64,000 nt of DNA from contig NZ_LT160636.1 in the NCBI RefSeq assembly GCF_900048895.1, positions 79,910 to 143,909 on the forward strand, in the 5' to 3' direction. The translations under genes were made by a program, and so were the position numbers. Under the pieces are notes generated by a model. It was not told the DNA's origin. It was given only the letters and a program-made list of their open reading frames with translations, and searched no databases. Origin of the DNA: Neglectibacter timonensis (lineage in GTDB: Bacteria > Bacillota > Clostridia > Oscillospirales > Acutalibacteraceae). Within the stretch, counting starts at the first letter, position 1; every line of letters starts with the position of its first letter. Of the stretch, positions 41,811 through 51,269 are shown piece by piece.

Positions 41811-43034
41811 TCAGCCCTCCTCCGCCTGTGCCGCGGGCAAAGGGGAGCCTTTCTGTTTCAGCCGGTAGAGGGCGAAGCCCAGAAGCCCGGCGGCGAAGAT
41901 GAGGGAGGCGCAGGTGAACATGACGCCGTAACCGGCGCTGTCCGCCCCGCAGGCCCCCACCATAGCGCCGGCCAGCATGGGGCCCAGCCCCTGGCCCACG
42001 TCCCCGCCGATGTAAAAGGTAGAGGAGGCCACGCCGCTTTTTTCCGGCGGCAGCAGCTTCAGGGAGGCCGCCTGCAGGGTGGGCTGGCCGCTGCCCTGGC
42101 CCATGGCCTTGAGCACCGCCGCCAGGGAGACCATCCACAGCGCCCCCGCACGGCCTAAAAGCAGCAGCGCGGCGCCGTCCAGCAGCATGGCGGGGAACAC
42201 CAGCAGCAGTCCGTTTTTACGGTCAGAGAGCTTTCCCGCCAGAGGCCGCACCAGCAGCAGTACCGCAGCGTTTACAGTGAAATAGAGGCCGATGTTGACG
42301 ATCCCGCGCACGTCCCCCAGCAGGGCTATATAGGAGCCGATGATGCCGTTGCTCATGGAGAACAGGCCGCCCAGCAGGGCCAGGGGCAGCACTTTCAGGG
42401 AGACCAGGTCGTCCAGGCGGATACCTTTCCGGGCGGTTCCCTTGGGCGAAGGGGGTTGGGTGAGGGGGATGAGCAGGGCGAAGCCCGCTGCTGCGAACAG
42501 CAGGATGCCGGAGATGACGTAGGAGAGCCCGAAGCCGAAGGCATCCCCCAGGGAAAGGCCCAGGGAGGGGCCTATGGCGGTGGCGAAAATATTCACCAGG
42601 CCGTAATACCCCACGCCCTCCCCCAGCCTGCTGCGGGGGACCAGGGAGGCAATCATGGTGACGTTTACGGTGCCGCTGAAAGCGAAGGCCACACCGTGCA
42701 GGATGCGGAACGCAATCAGCAGCGGCACTGTGCGGGAGACGGAATAGCCCAGCGCCGCCAAGCCCATGACGCAGGTGGAAAAAATCAGCAGCCTTTTGCG
42801 GTTGACCCTGTCCGCCACCAGACCGCTGAAGGGCCGGGCAACCAGGGCGGTGATGGAGAAGAGTCCGGAAATCACCCCCGCCGCGGCGACGGAGGCGCCC
42901 AGGCCCACCGCGTATTTGGTGATGGTGGGGTTTACCATGTAAAAGCAGGTGGAGGTCATGGTACCCATGGCGATGAGCAGCAGATAGGAGCCCGTCCACA
43001 GCTTTTCTTTTTGTGTTTGAGACTGTTTGCCCAT
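41811..43034 (-). CDS. MFS transporter
   Basis: A 407-residue major facilitator with about twelve membrane segments. The loop-2 motif is seen as GLVADRVNRKRLLIF and its second-half counterpart as GKLSDRKNG. The N-terminus has SYLLLIAMGTM and the centre a charged loop (PSPKGTARKGIRLDD). The family includes drug exporters and sugar or siderophore carriers; the substrate is not readable. ATG at 43034 has only a weak ribosome site. A frame running up to 43325 would overlap the terminator of the next gene and is rejected. Confidence 0.85.
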   Translation of the reverse strand: MGKQSQTQKEKLWTGSYLLLIAMGTMTSTCFYMVNPTITKYAVGLGASVAAAGVISGLFSITALVARPFSGLVADRVNRKRLLIFSTCVMGLAALGYSVSRTVPLLIAFRILHGVAFAFSGTVNVTMIASLVPRSRLGEGVGYYGLVNIFATAIGPSLGLSLGDAFGFGLSYVISGILLFAAAGFALLIPLTQPPSPKGTARKGIRLDDLVSLKVLPLALLGGLFSMSNGIIGSYIALLGDVRGIVNIGLYFTVNAAVLLLVRPLAGKLSDRKNGLLLVFPAMLLDGAALLLLGRAGALWMVSLAAVLKAMGQGSGQPTLQAASLKLLPPEKSGVASSTFYIGGDVGQGLGPMLAGAMVGACGADSAGYGVMFTCASLIFAAGLLGFALYRLKQKGSPLPAAQAEEG

Positions 43035-43121
43035 GGAATTGTCCGTGCCTGCAGGCCTGCGCCGCCCCGTGGGGGGAGGCGGGCCGCGGCGTCCTTTCTT
43101 CTGTTTTGTTTCAATACTTTT

Positions 43122-43164
43122 AAAAAAGAGGCCGGACGGCGCAAGCTTTCTTGCACCGTCCGGC
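43122..43164 (-). terminator. Rho-independent terminator of the carboxylesterase gene
   Basis: Leftward-reading stem GCCGGACGGTGCAAG / CTTGCGCCGTCCGGC (arms 43164-43150 and 43145-43131) followed by CTCTTTTTTAAAAG, about 50 bases after the esterase stop. Confidence 0.85.
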
Positions 43165-43212
43165 TGTTTTATCCGGCGCTGTGCGCGCCGGGAAGGTTCC
43201 CGCAGTACCGGC

Positions 43213-44769
43213 TCAGTGGAGAACGGTGACGTTTTTCTTCGGCGCGAAGGGGTTGGGGGCCACCGGCATGAAGGCCTCATAGAGGGCGTCGTCGAAGTTG
43301 TGCAGGACCTTGCAGTCCCGGTCAAAGATCATGGTAGCCACGTCTCCGGGCTTGCAGGGCGTCCATTCCGGCAGGGAGGGGCAGCTGGGCACGCCGTACC
43401 GGGCGAAGTTTACCCAGGCGGAAGCCATCCTGTCCTCCAGCTGGTCGGATACGCCGGGGATGTTGCAGATGAGCACCTTGTCCGTGTTGTGGAAGAAGAA
43501 GGGGATGTCGGAGCAGTGCCAGGCCGGCTTGCCGTCATCCATGGGAAATTCGTAGGTAAAGAGGTAGTTGTAAGTGGGGGCTTCGGGATGCTCCGCCTTT
43601 TTCAGGGCGAAATCCTTGCTGGGCTTGCGGGAGAAGCCGTCCAGCACCAGCAGGTCGGTGAGGTTCTTTTCCGGATAGCATTCCCGGAACAGCTTCGCCA
43701 GGGTATCGGCAGCGTCTCCGTACTCCTCGCGCAGCATGGCCATCTGCTCTTCCTCGGTGAGGTCGTATTTGTGGGGGACGCCGGGGCCGAAGCCGAACTC
43801 CGCCATCACGGTGCCCACGATGACCGGGATGGTCTTGGCATGGTCTGTAAAGCCCACGCTCCGGGGCTCGCCCAGGTAGAAATCGTTGGGGGTGGGGGCG
43901 CAGCCCACATAGCCGCCCGCCGCCTTGATGGCGGGGCTTACCTTCTTGTAGGCCTCGGCCAGCGCCTCATAGGGCAGGGTTTCCAGCTTTTCAATTTCAT
44001 CCGCGGTGAGGCCCAGCTCCTTGAGCATGCCGTCCACCAAGGGGCGGCTGTCTGTGGAATCGCAGAACATGATGCCGTCGGCCACGCCGCTCATGATGAT
44101 GCCTTTGTGGAACAGGCCGTCCGCCGCGGGAGTCTGCATCAGGGAAGAAACCTTTCCGCCGCCGCCGGACTGGCCAAAAATGGTGACGTTCTCAGGGTCG
44201 CCGCCGAAGGCCGCGATGTTGTCGTGCACCCACTGCAGGGCTGCAACCAGGTCGGCGTTGCCCGCGTTGCCGGAATTCTTGTATTTTTCGCCGTAGGGAG
44301 AGAGGTCCAGATAGCCCAGGATGTTCAGCCGGTGGTTGAGCGTGACCACAACCACGTCTCCGAACTTCGAGAGATTCTCGCCGTCGTAGGCCATCTGCTC
44401 AATGGAGGAGCCCGCGCTGAAGCCGCCGCCGTGCAGCCATACCATGACGGGTTTTTTGGCCTCTTCACAGAGAGACTGGCTCCAGATATTCAGGTACTGG
44501 CAGTTTTCGTCCTTGGGCCAGTAGCGGTGGGGCACCATGATCTCGCCCACAGCGGTTTCTTTGTCCAACATGGGGGAGACATAGCCGTAGGAGAGGGCGT
44601 CTTTCACGCCGTCCCAGGGCTCCACGGGCCGGGGCATCTGGAAACGGTCCGCATCGGCATATTTGATGCCGTGGAAGGTGTAGGTGCCGTCCACACAGAA
44701 GCCGCGCACTTTGCCGGCCTTGGTGGAGACAACGGGTTCGGTGGTGGAGCACACAAATTTCTTTGCCAT
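43213..44769 (-). CDS. Type-B carboxylesterase
   Basis: A 518-residue alpha/beta hydrolase of the carboxylesterase/PnbA family that splits carboxylic esters. HGGGF (113-117) forms the oxyanion hole, GQSGGG has the catalytic Ser201, and the N-terminal FHGIKYADA is the family's usual entry motif. No signal peptide, so cytoplasmic. It has its own terminator. Downstream of a two-component system and near two smaller esterases, it may deacylate imported sugars or phenolic esters, by inference. Confidence 0.9.
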   Translation of the reverse strand: MAKKFVCSTTEPVVSTKAGKVRGFCVDGTYTFHGIKYADADRFQMPRPVEPWDGVKDALSYGYVSPMLDKETAVGEIMVPHRYWPKDENCQYLNIWSQSLCEEAKKPVMVWLHGGGFSAGSSIEQMAYDGENLSKFGDVVVVTLNHRLNILGYLDLSPYGEKYKNSGNAGNADLVAALQWVHDNIAAFGGDPENVTIFGQSGGGGKVSSLMQTPAADGLFHKGIIMSGVADGIMFCDSTDSRPLVDGMLKELGLTADEIEKLETLPYEALAEAYKKVSPAIKAAGGYVGCAPTPNDFYLGEPRSVGFTDHAKTIPVIVGTVMAEFGFGPGVPHKYDLTEEEQMAMLREEYGDAADTLAKLFRECYPEKNLTDLLVLDGFSRKPSKDFALKKAEHPEAPTYNYLFTYEFPMDDGKPAWHCSDIPFFFHNTDKVLICNIPGVSDQLEDRMASAWVNFARYGVPSCPSLPEWTPCKPGDVATMIFDRDCKVLHNFDDALYEAFMPVAPNPFAPKKNVTVLH

Positions 44770-44908
44770 GATTTTTTACTCCTTTTCTCCAAAAGCATAT
44801 TTTTTATAGGTACAGTATAGCGGGCCCCAGGGGGGAACCGCTATAACGCCCGTGCTGTAAATTGGCATTTTTGTGCCGCCGCGCAGGGCGGCCCGGAAGG
44901 AGGCCGCT

Positions 44909-46516
44909 TTATGCGCCGTATGCCTTCCGGTATTCGTTGGGGGCCAGGCCGGTCTTTTTTTTGAAGAGCTTGGAAAAGTAGGAAAAATTGGAATAACCCG
45001 CCTTCACGGCGATGATGCTGACCGGGTAGGAAGTGGTGGAGAGCAGGTTTTGGGCCAGCTCAATTTTCCGGTTGGTGATGTAGTCCGCCAGGGGTTCCCC
45101 TGTCTCCTTGCTGAACAGGTGGGAAACGTAGCTTTCCGACAGGTAAACCTGTTCGGCCAGCTCCTTCCGGGTTAAATCCAGGTCCAGGTGGGCGTTGATG
45201 TACTCCTTGAGCTGGTTTACCAAGGCGTGCTCGGTGCTGCCCTGAAGCAGGGGCAGCGTCTTGTTGTATTCCAAAAGGGCGTCGAACCAGGCGCGCAGGT
45301 CGTCCGCGGAATTTCTGGCCCGGACCAGCAGGGCCAGGTAATTGTTGGTGGTGTAGATGTCCCCCTCCTTCACGTTGCGCATCCGCAGCGAGGCGAAAAA
45401 GGCCCCCATGATCTGCTGGTAGAAAAAGAAGAGCACATTGGCGGAAACGCCCGGGGTGCGGCCGATCTTTTCCAGGCAGCTTTCCAGCTCCTCCCGCAGC
45501 TTGCCGTCCTCCCCGTGGGAGAAAAAGCGGATCCAGCTTTCAAAGTCGGTGTAGGGGGCCAGCATGGCGCTGAGCCGCTCCACCTCCTCCCTGGGCGGAC
45601 GGGGATGTTCGGGAAAGACAATGCCGCGCACGAAGGGGTCCGATTCCTCGAAGGCCCGCAGCTTCCGGTACTGTTTGTCCAGCCCGTTGAGGGGGACGGC
45701 GCTGCTGGCCAGGCAGCTGCAGTGGATGGAGAGGCTTTGGGCGCAGGCGTCCAGCCACAGCTTCAGGGTCTCGTACAGCCTGCTGTTCTGCTGCTCGCGC
45801 ATGACCGCCAGCAGATGGATGTCGTCCAGCTGCAGAAAGAACACGTTGTCCGTCTCCCCCGCAAGCTCCGCGCACTGGGAAAACAGGGCGCAGATGTTGT
45901 TGATGGCGCTCTCCGTGTCCCACCGGCCCAGGGAGACATGCTCATCCTTCACCGTGAGCAGGACCAGCATGTATTTTTTCCGGACGTCCGCCGGGATGCC
46001 CAGCAGCAGGATATCTTTGGCGATGCTTTCCAGCCTTTTATTGCTCTCGGTGAGGATCAGGTTCGTCCAGAAATGCCGCACCAGGACCTCCCGGTTTTCG
46101 ATGACCGCAGTGCCGATTTCCGAAAGCCCTCGGTTTTCCCGTTCGTTGTAGATGTGGTTCATCAGCCGTTTCAGGCTCAGCTCCAGCTCCCGGTAATCGA
46201 TGGGCTGCACCAGGTATTCGAAGCTGCCCAGCTTCAGGGCGGTCTGGGCGTAGTCGAACACCGCGTGGGAGGTGAGGAAGATCCCTTCGGTGCGGGGATA
46301 GTTCTCCCGCACCCAGCGGAAGAGCTCCAGCCCGTTTTCAATGGGCATTTCAATATCGCAGACCAGGATATCCACGGCCTGCGCCTGGAACCATTCCTTT
46401 GCCTGCAGCGCGGAATTGGCTGTCAGCACCTCCGGAGAGCCCAGGGCTTTCCAGTCCACCCCGGCCAGGATGCCGTCCAGCACACTTTGCTGATCGTCAA
46501 CCAGCAGCAGTACCAT
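44909..46516 (-). CDS. YesN-type response regulator with AraC domain
   Basis: A 535-residue regulator. Residues 1-120 form a receiver with Asp54 (LVCDIEMP) and the conserved Lys region near LKLGSFEYLVQP. A long middle region follows. The C-terminal AraC HTH pair is KELAEQVYLSESYVSHLFSK and SIIAVKAGYSNFSYFSKLFK. The start overlaps the end of the kinase gene, so both are made together. The YesM/YesN type usually controls an adjacent sugar ABC importer, here the divergent operon at 48654. Confidence 0.92.
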   Translation of the reverse strand: MVLLLVDDQQSVLDGILAGVDWKALGSPEVLTANSALQAKEWFQAQAVDILVCDIEMPIENGLELFRWVRENYPRTEGIFLTSHAVFDYAQTALKLGSFEYLVQPIDYRELELSLKRLMNHIYNERENRGLSEIGTAVIENREVLVRHFWTNLILTESNKRLESIAKDILLLGIPADVRKKYMLVLLTVKDEHVSLGRWDTESAINNICALFSQCAELAGETDNVFFLQLDDIHLLAVMREQQNSRLYETLKLWLDACAQSLSIHCSCLASSAVPLNGLDKQYRKLRAFEESDPFVRGIVFPEHPRPPREEVERLSAMLAPYTDFESWIRFFSHGEDGKLREELESCLEKIGRTPGVSANVLFFFYQQIMGAFFASLRMRNVKEGDIYTTNNYLALLVRARNSADDLRAWFDALLEYNKTLPLLQGSTEHALVNQLKEYINAHLDLDLTRKELAEQVYLSESYVSHLFSKETGEPLADYITNRKIELAQNLLSTTSYPVSIIAVKAGYSNFSYFSKLFKKKTGLAPNEYRKAYGA

Positions 46517-48215
46517 TTGCAGTTTCCTCCTTTTTGCTGTTGACGGGCAGGAAAATTTCCGACACCGCGCCGTCTTTGTTGCTGAGAATAAAGTAGGCAC
46601 GTTCCCCGTAAATCAGGGAAAGCCGCGCCCTGAGGTTGAAAAGGCCGATGTGCCCCTTCAGCCGCCCCGCGTCCTCGGCGTAAAAATCCTCCAGCAGCTG
46701 TTCCGGGTATCCGGCGCCGTTGTCGGCCACCTGGATGTGGAGATAGCTCTCCCCATCCAGGTCCTCCAGGCGGATCGCAATGGAGATCCGCAGGGTCCTG
46801 CCGTATACGGGGGCGTATTTGATGGAATTCTCCACAAAGGTCTGCAGGATCAGGGAAGGCACCTCAACCTGGGACAGGCCGCTCTCCGCGGAAAGGGTCA
46901 CATGGATGGGGAAGCCCTTGCCGATTTTCTGGATATTCACATAATTCTGGGTGTGGGTGAGCTCCTCCCCCAGAGGGATCATGGCGGTCAGGTCGTAGGC
47001 GATATACTGGAACTGCTCCGAAAGGCTCAGCAGCATTTTCTGAATCTCCTCATTTTTGCCGTTCTGGGCCAGGCCGTACAGGGATTTCAGGGAGTTCAGG
47101 TAAAAATGGGGCTTGAGCTGCAGCTGATAGTACTGTAACCGGTACTGCTGCTTTTGCAGCTCCTCCTCGTAAAAGCGGATGCGCAGCTCCTTGATCTCCT
47201 CGGTCATGCTGTCGAAGGTGTCGTATACCTGCTGGATTTCCCTGGCCGCCCCGCTGCCGGAGCGCCACTCATAGGCGCTGTTGCGCAGGGAAAGGATGTT
47301 CCCCCGCAGGTCCTTCAGGGGTTTTGTGACCCGCCAGTGCAGGAACAGCAAGGTAAAGGCCACGGAAAACGCCGAGAGCAGGATCAGGCCCCAGAAAACG
47401 GCCTGAGAAAAACGGAGGTCTGAGATGAGGGAGGCGGAGGAGACGGCGCAGACCAGGATGGCGGGCAGGGTGTCAAACGGATGCTCCACCGTAAGATAGC
47501 TGTCTGCGGGAAAAAGGAAAAAGGGGCTGTCTCCGGCGTCGTCCAGGGACAGGAGCTGCTCTTCCGCCACGCCGCCTATCTCCGTGATAGGGACGCCGTC
47601 CGGACCGGCAAAATACACCAGCTGATTGGCCGAGGGGGCAAGAACATCCTGAGCCAGGCTGCCGCCCAGCAGAACCGCCTTGCCGATATAGACGCCCCCG
47701 CCGCCCACAATCCTTGCCAAAACCCAGCTGTCCCCGGCGGGTTCCAGAAGCCAGCCGGAGGTGTCAAAGCTTTCCTGGGACTGAAGGGCTGTGAAAAAGG
47801 AGCTGTAGCGCATGCTGCGCTTATCCTCTGCGGAAATGTCCTGGCCCATGGAGAAATAAAACTGCCTGCCGTCGTAGACAAAGGAGACGCCCGCGCTGCC
47901 TGCGGCCACGGAGAGGTCCTGGGATAGGCTGTAGGCGTAATGGTACCGCTCCTCCGGGGTGGCGGCGTTTTTCAGGTACCGCACGTCGATGCTGTTGATG
48001 TAGAGGGCGGCCAGCCCGTTCTCAATATCCCGGAAGCTCTCTTCAAAAACAGCCGCAGCGGAGTCGATGCTCATGCGGTAGGACTCTTCCGTCTTTTCAA
48101 AGATGCTGCGGATGGAATGGTTGCTGAAAACAATGAACATCAGGTCCACCGGGATAATGGAGACCAGCAGGCAGAGGATGACGGAGGTACGGATGGAAAA
48201 GGTTCTTTTTTTCAT
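46497..48215 (-). CDS. YesM-type sensor histidine kinase
   Basis: A 572-residue membrane kinase. A first membrane segment lies at about 9-31, an extracytoplasmic sensor at about 32-270, a second membrane segment at 272-293, then HAMP (RVTKPLKDL), a coiled coil, the phospho-acceptor His370 in LKPHFYLNSL, and an ATPase domain with ENSIKYAP and DNGAGYP. It senses an outside ligand, probably a sugar or its binding protein. ATG at 48215 follows AAAGGAGG. It is divergent from the importer operon, with a 440-bp control region between. Confidence 0.93.
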   Translation of the reverse strand: MKKRTFSIRTSVILCLLVSIIPVDLMFIVFSNHSIRSIFEKTEESYRMSIDSAAAVFEESFRDIENGLAALYINSIDVRYLKNAATPEERYHYAYSLSQDLSVAAGSAGVSFVYDGRQFYFSMGQDISAEDKRSMRYSSFFTALQSQESFDTSGWLLEPAGDSWVLARIVGGGGVYIGKAVLLGGSLAQDVLAPSANQLVYFAGPDGVPITEIGGVAEEQLLSLDDAGDSPFFLFPADSYLTVEHPFDTLPAILVCAVSSASLISDLRFSQAVFWGLILLSAFSVAFTLLFLHWRVTKPLKDLRGNILSLRNSAYEWRSGSGAAREIQQVYDTFDSMTEEIKELRIRFYEEELQKQQYRLQYYQLQLKPHFYLNSLKSLYGLAQNGKNEEIQKMLLSLSEQFQYIAYDLTAMIPLGEELTHTQNYVNIQKIGKGFPIHVTLSAESGLSQVEVPSLILQTFVENSIKYAPVYGRTLRISIAIRLEDLDGESYLHIQVADNGAGYPEQLLEDFYAEDAGRLKGHIGLFNLRARLSLIYGERAYFILSNKDGAVSEIFLPVNSKKEETANGTAAG

Positions 48216-48653
48216 ATGAGAGCCTCCTTTCAAGACGTGATTTACAGAAGAGAAGGACAGGCCTTCCGTACCCCTGTCCCACGTCCGTGATTCAACCTGA
48301 TACCACACCTGCGGTGGGCGGGCCGCGCTCCACAGCTCTTGGGAGATTCCGGCCTTCTGCCCGTGCCGCAGGCTTCAGTGGCTGTTATAACCATACCTGC
48401 GGTGGGCGGGCCGCGCATCTCAATCTCTTCGGTTCTTCAGTTCGCCGTACGCGTCTCAAGTTATTTTATCATTATACCATAAAATTGCAAAAAGTGGTGA
48501 GAAAATAAGGCGACAGTACCAAAATTAGGAGAAACACGAAAGTGCAAATTGAAAGCACGGCAGTTATAGCCCCGGACCCGGGAAAGCTGGTACTCTTTAG
48601 GCAGGAACACGGCGGCAGCACAGCCGCCGGAGAAAATGGAGGGAAGAAAATTG
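48216..48653. promoter_or_regulatory. Divergent control region with 26-bp direct repeats
   Basis: About 440 bp between the kinase and binding-protein genes. It holds CCACACCTGCGGTGGGCGGG plus CCGCGC (48303-48328) and the same 26 bases with one change at 48391-48416, 88 bp apart. AraC-type regulators often bind direct repeats, so these are candidate sites for the neighbouring response regulator. An AT-rich stretch at 48465-48500 probably holds the rightward promoter. Confidence 0.55.
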
Positions 48654-50240
48654 ATGAAACAAGCAAAGGGAAAAAGGCTTTTGGCGGCTCTGCTGGCGTT
48701 GGCGATGTTCGTTGGGCTGACAGCCTGCGGCGGCCCGTCTGAAAAGACCAGTTCACCGGGGAATGACAGTTCCGAAAAGAGCGCTGCGGAAAGCGGTTCG
48801 AAAGCGGAGAGCTCGGAAGCGTCCGCCGGAACCAACGCTGACCCGGTCACCATCGACATGCTGCTTGTCAGCGATGGCAACAGCAAGGATAAGGAACAGC
48901 AGGTGGAGGACGCCATCAACGCCATCCTGGAGCCTGCCCTCAACACCACCGTGAAATTTATGATGGTCTCCTACGCCGACCATACGGAGAAAATCAACCT
49001 GGTGCTGGCCTCCGGCGACAAGCTGGACCTGTATGAGCCCTTCCAAAGCTACGACAATTTCTATGCCAACGGCTATATGATGGACATCAGCGGCTACGGC
49101 GAGTATTACAAGGACATTGCGGAGCTTTTGGGCGAGGGGTACATGGAGTGCGCCCAGATCGACGGTGTGCAGTACGGCCTGCCCTCCCTGAAGGATCTGG
49201 CCCAGGATACCTGCGTCATCTTCCGCACAGACGCGCTGGAGGCGGTCAACGCGGATGTGAACGACATTAAAAATTTCGACGATCTCCACGATGTACTGGT
49301 GAAGCTGAAGGAAGCCTATCCCGACATCACCCCCCTGATGGGCGGTTCCCAGGGTTCTGCGCTGGGAAATCTCAGAGGAGATTTTGACAACAACCAAATG
49401 GCTGACATCCTGGGCAATGGCCTGGGCGTGCTGATGGATCCTGTGAACAGCACGGAGGTTACCGACTATTACCAGAGCAAATCCTACGAGCAGCTCTGCA
49501 ATTACATGTACGCCTGGAAGCAGGAGGGCCTGTTGGACCGGGATTCCCTCACCTCCGGCCTGGACCTGATGCGTGCGGGAAAATCCCTGTGCTCCGGCTA
49601 CGCGCTCTCCCCCAAGGCCACTGCGGAAGCCGGCACAAGCGCCGGAAGCGACGTGACGGCCTGGAAGGTCTATGTGGACGCCAATCCCCTGGCCATGACC
49701 TCCAACGCCTGGACCTGGTGTGTGAACTCCAACTGCGAGACGCCGGAGCGGGCCCTGGAAATGCTGAACTTCATGTACACCAACAAGGAAATCCAGAACC
49801 TGCTTGCCTGGGGTATTGAGGGCGAGGATTACCAGGTCATCAGCGACGAGGGCGTCGGCGTCATCGATTATATGGAAGGACAGGATTCCGGCACGGTCAA
49901 CTACTACCAGTGGACCAAGTACTCCTTCCCCAACAACTTCCTGCAGTACGTGATGAAGGGCACCAACCCCCACCAGTGGGAAGAAATGGACGAATGGAAC
50001 AAATCCGCGGATATCTCCCTGGCCATGGGCTTCAACTTTGACGCCACCAACGTGACCACCCAGATCGCGGCGTGCACCAACGTGGTCAATGAATACAACA
50101 ACGCGCTGACAGGCGGCGAGTTGGATCCTGCCGTGGCGCTTCCCGAGTTCATCCAGAAGCTGAAGAGCGCGGGCATCGACGAGATCGTGAAAGAAAAACA
50201 GACCCAGCTGGACCAGTGGCTTGAAGCCAAAAAGAAATAA
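48654..50240 (+). CDS. ABC sugar transporter substrate-binding lipoprotein
   Basis: A 528-residue extracellular solute-binding protein of the LplA-like type. The signal peptide ends with lipobox LTAC (near residue 23) followed by Gly. A Ser/Glu-rich linker leads to the two-lobed domain (TIDMLLVSDGNSKDKEQQVE in part; NAWTWCVNSNCETPERALEM). It captures an oligosaccharide or related compound and hands it to the two permeases encoded next. ATG at 48654 is ten bases after GGAGGG. An ATPase gene is absent, as usual for this class, which shares one MsmX-type ATPase. Confidence 0.9.
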   Translation: MKQAKGKRLLAALLALAMFVGLTACGGPSEKTSSPGNDSSEKSAAESGSKAESSEASAGTNADPVTIDMLLVSDGNSKDKEQQVEDAINAILEPALNTTVKFMMVSYADHTEKINLVLASGDKLDLYEPFQSYDNFYANGYMMDISGYGEYYKDIAELLGEGYMECAQIDGVQYGLPSLKDLAQDTCVIFRTDALEAVNADVNDIKNFDDLHDVLVKLKEAYPDITPLMGGSQGSALGNLRGDFDNNQMADILGNGLGVLMDPVNSTEVTDYYQSKSYEQLCNYMYAWKQEGLLDRDSLTSGLDLMRAGKSLCSGYALSPKATAEAGTSAGSDVTAWKVYVDANPLAMTSNAWTWCVNSNCETPERALEMLNFMYTNKEIQNLLAWGIEGEDYQVISDEGVGVIDYMEGQDSGTVNYYQWTKYSFPNNFLQYVMKGTNPHQWEEMDEWNKSADISLAMGFNFDATNVTTQIAACTNVVNEYNNALTGGELDPAVALPEFIQKLKSAGIDEIVKEKQTQLDQWLEAKKK

Positions 50241-50318
50241 AACGGCAGGAAGCCCCGCGGGCACAACCCGGCGCGTGTTTGTGCCCGCGGACTTTCGCAG
50301 AGCGGGAGGAAACGGCCC

Positions 50319-51257
50319 ATGGCAAGTATGGGAAAAACAAAAAAGCTGAAAAAGAAGAGGGATTGGAAGCATTTTATCCCCTATTATCTCATGGGCCTGC
50401 CCATGGTGATCTATTTGTTCATCAACAACTATATGCCCCTGTACGGCCTGCTGTTTGCCTTTAAGGATGTGAACATGCGCAAGGGCGTGATGGGGAGCCC
50501 CTGGGTCGGCCTGAAAAACTTTGAGTTCCTGTTCCGGACGGACGACGCTTTTATCATGACCCGCAACACCGTCCTGTACAATCTGGCGTTCCTGGTTTTG
50601 GGGCCTGTGCTGGGCATCACCGTGGCCATCTGCCTCAATTCCATCAAGGGAGGCAGAAGCTCTAAAATCTACCAGACGTCGATTCTGCTGCCCCACCTGA
50701 TGAGCATGGTGGTGGTCAGCTACATCGTCTACGCGTTCCTCGACCAGAATTCCGGCATTTTCAACGCCCTGCTGACGGCCTTCGGCGGGGAGGGCGTGAA
50801 CTGGTACGCGGACGCGGGCAAGTGGCCCTTTATCCTGATCTTTGTCAACCAATGGTACAGTATCGGCTTCAGCTCCATCATCTACCTGTCCTCCATCTGC
50901 GGCATTAGCCAGGAATACTATGAGGCGGCGGAGCTGGACGGGGCCAGCAAATGGCAGCAGATCACCCAGATCACCCTGCCGCTGCTCAAGGGCACCATCA
51001 TCATGATGACGATTATGGGATTGGGCCGCATGTTCCGTTCGGATTTCGGACTGTTCTACCAGGTGCCCATGAACACCGGCGCGCTGTACTCCACCACTCA
51101 GACCATCGACACCTATGTGTTCCGGGGGCTGATGCAGCTGGGCAACTTCGGCATGTCGGCGGCGGCGGGCTTCTACCAGTCCATTGTGGGCTTTATCCTG
51201 GTGGTAACCGCCAATACGGTCATCAAAAAAATAAGCGCGGAAGACGCGCTGTTTTAA
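50319..51257 (+). CDS. ABC sugar transporter permease (LplB/YteP type)
   Basis: A 312-residue membrane subunit with about six membrane segments and a long polar N-terminus. The ATPase-contact EAA loop is EYYEAAELDGASKWQQITQI. The N-terminal segment PYYLMGLPMVIYLFINNYMP and the following FKDVN stretch are typical of the LplB group. It forms the channel with the next permease. It starts 78 bp after the binding-protein gene. Confidence 0.92.
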   Translation: MASMGKTKKLKKKRDWKHFIPYYLMGLPMVIYLFINNYMPLYGLLFAFKDVNMRKGVMGSPWVGLKNFEFLFRTDDAFIMTRNTVLYNLAFLVLGPVLGITVAICLNSIKGGRSSKIYQTSILLPHLMSMVVVSYIVYAFLDQNSGIFNALLTAFGGEGVNWYADAGKWPFILIFVNQWYSIGFSSIIYLSSICGISQEYYEAAELDGASKWQQITQITLPLLKGTIIMMTIMGLGRMFRSDFGLFYQVPMNTGALYSTTQTIDTYVFRGLMQLGNFGMSAAAGFYQSIVGFILVVTANTVIKKISAEDALF

Positions 51258-51269
51258 GGGGGGAGAGGT

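Noticed and set aside
43027-44820. A 597-residue rightward frame opposite the carboxylesterase
   Set aside because: Shadow frame; it would also run through the esterase terminator hairpin.
48753-50852. A 699-residue leftward reading frame
   Set aside because: It lies antisense to the binding-protein and permease genes, is His/Val/Gly-rich in the way of GC-driven shadow frames, and has no ribosome site or recognisable domain.
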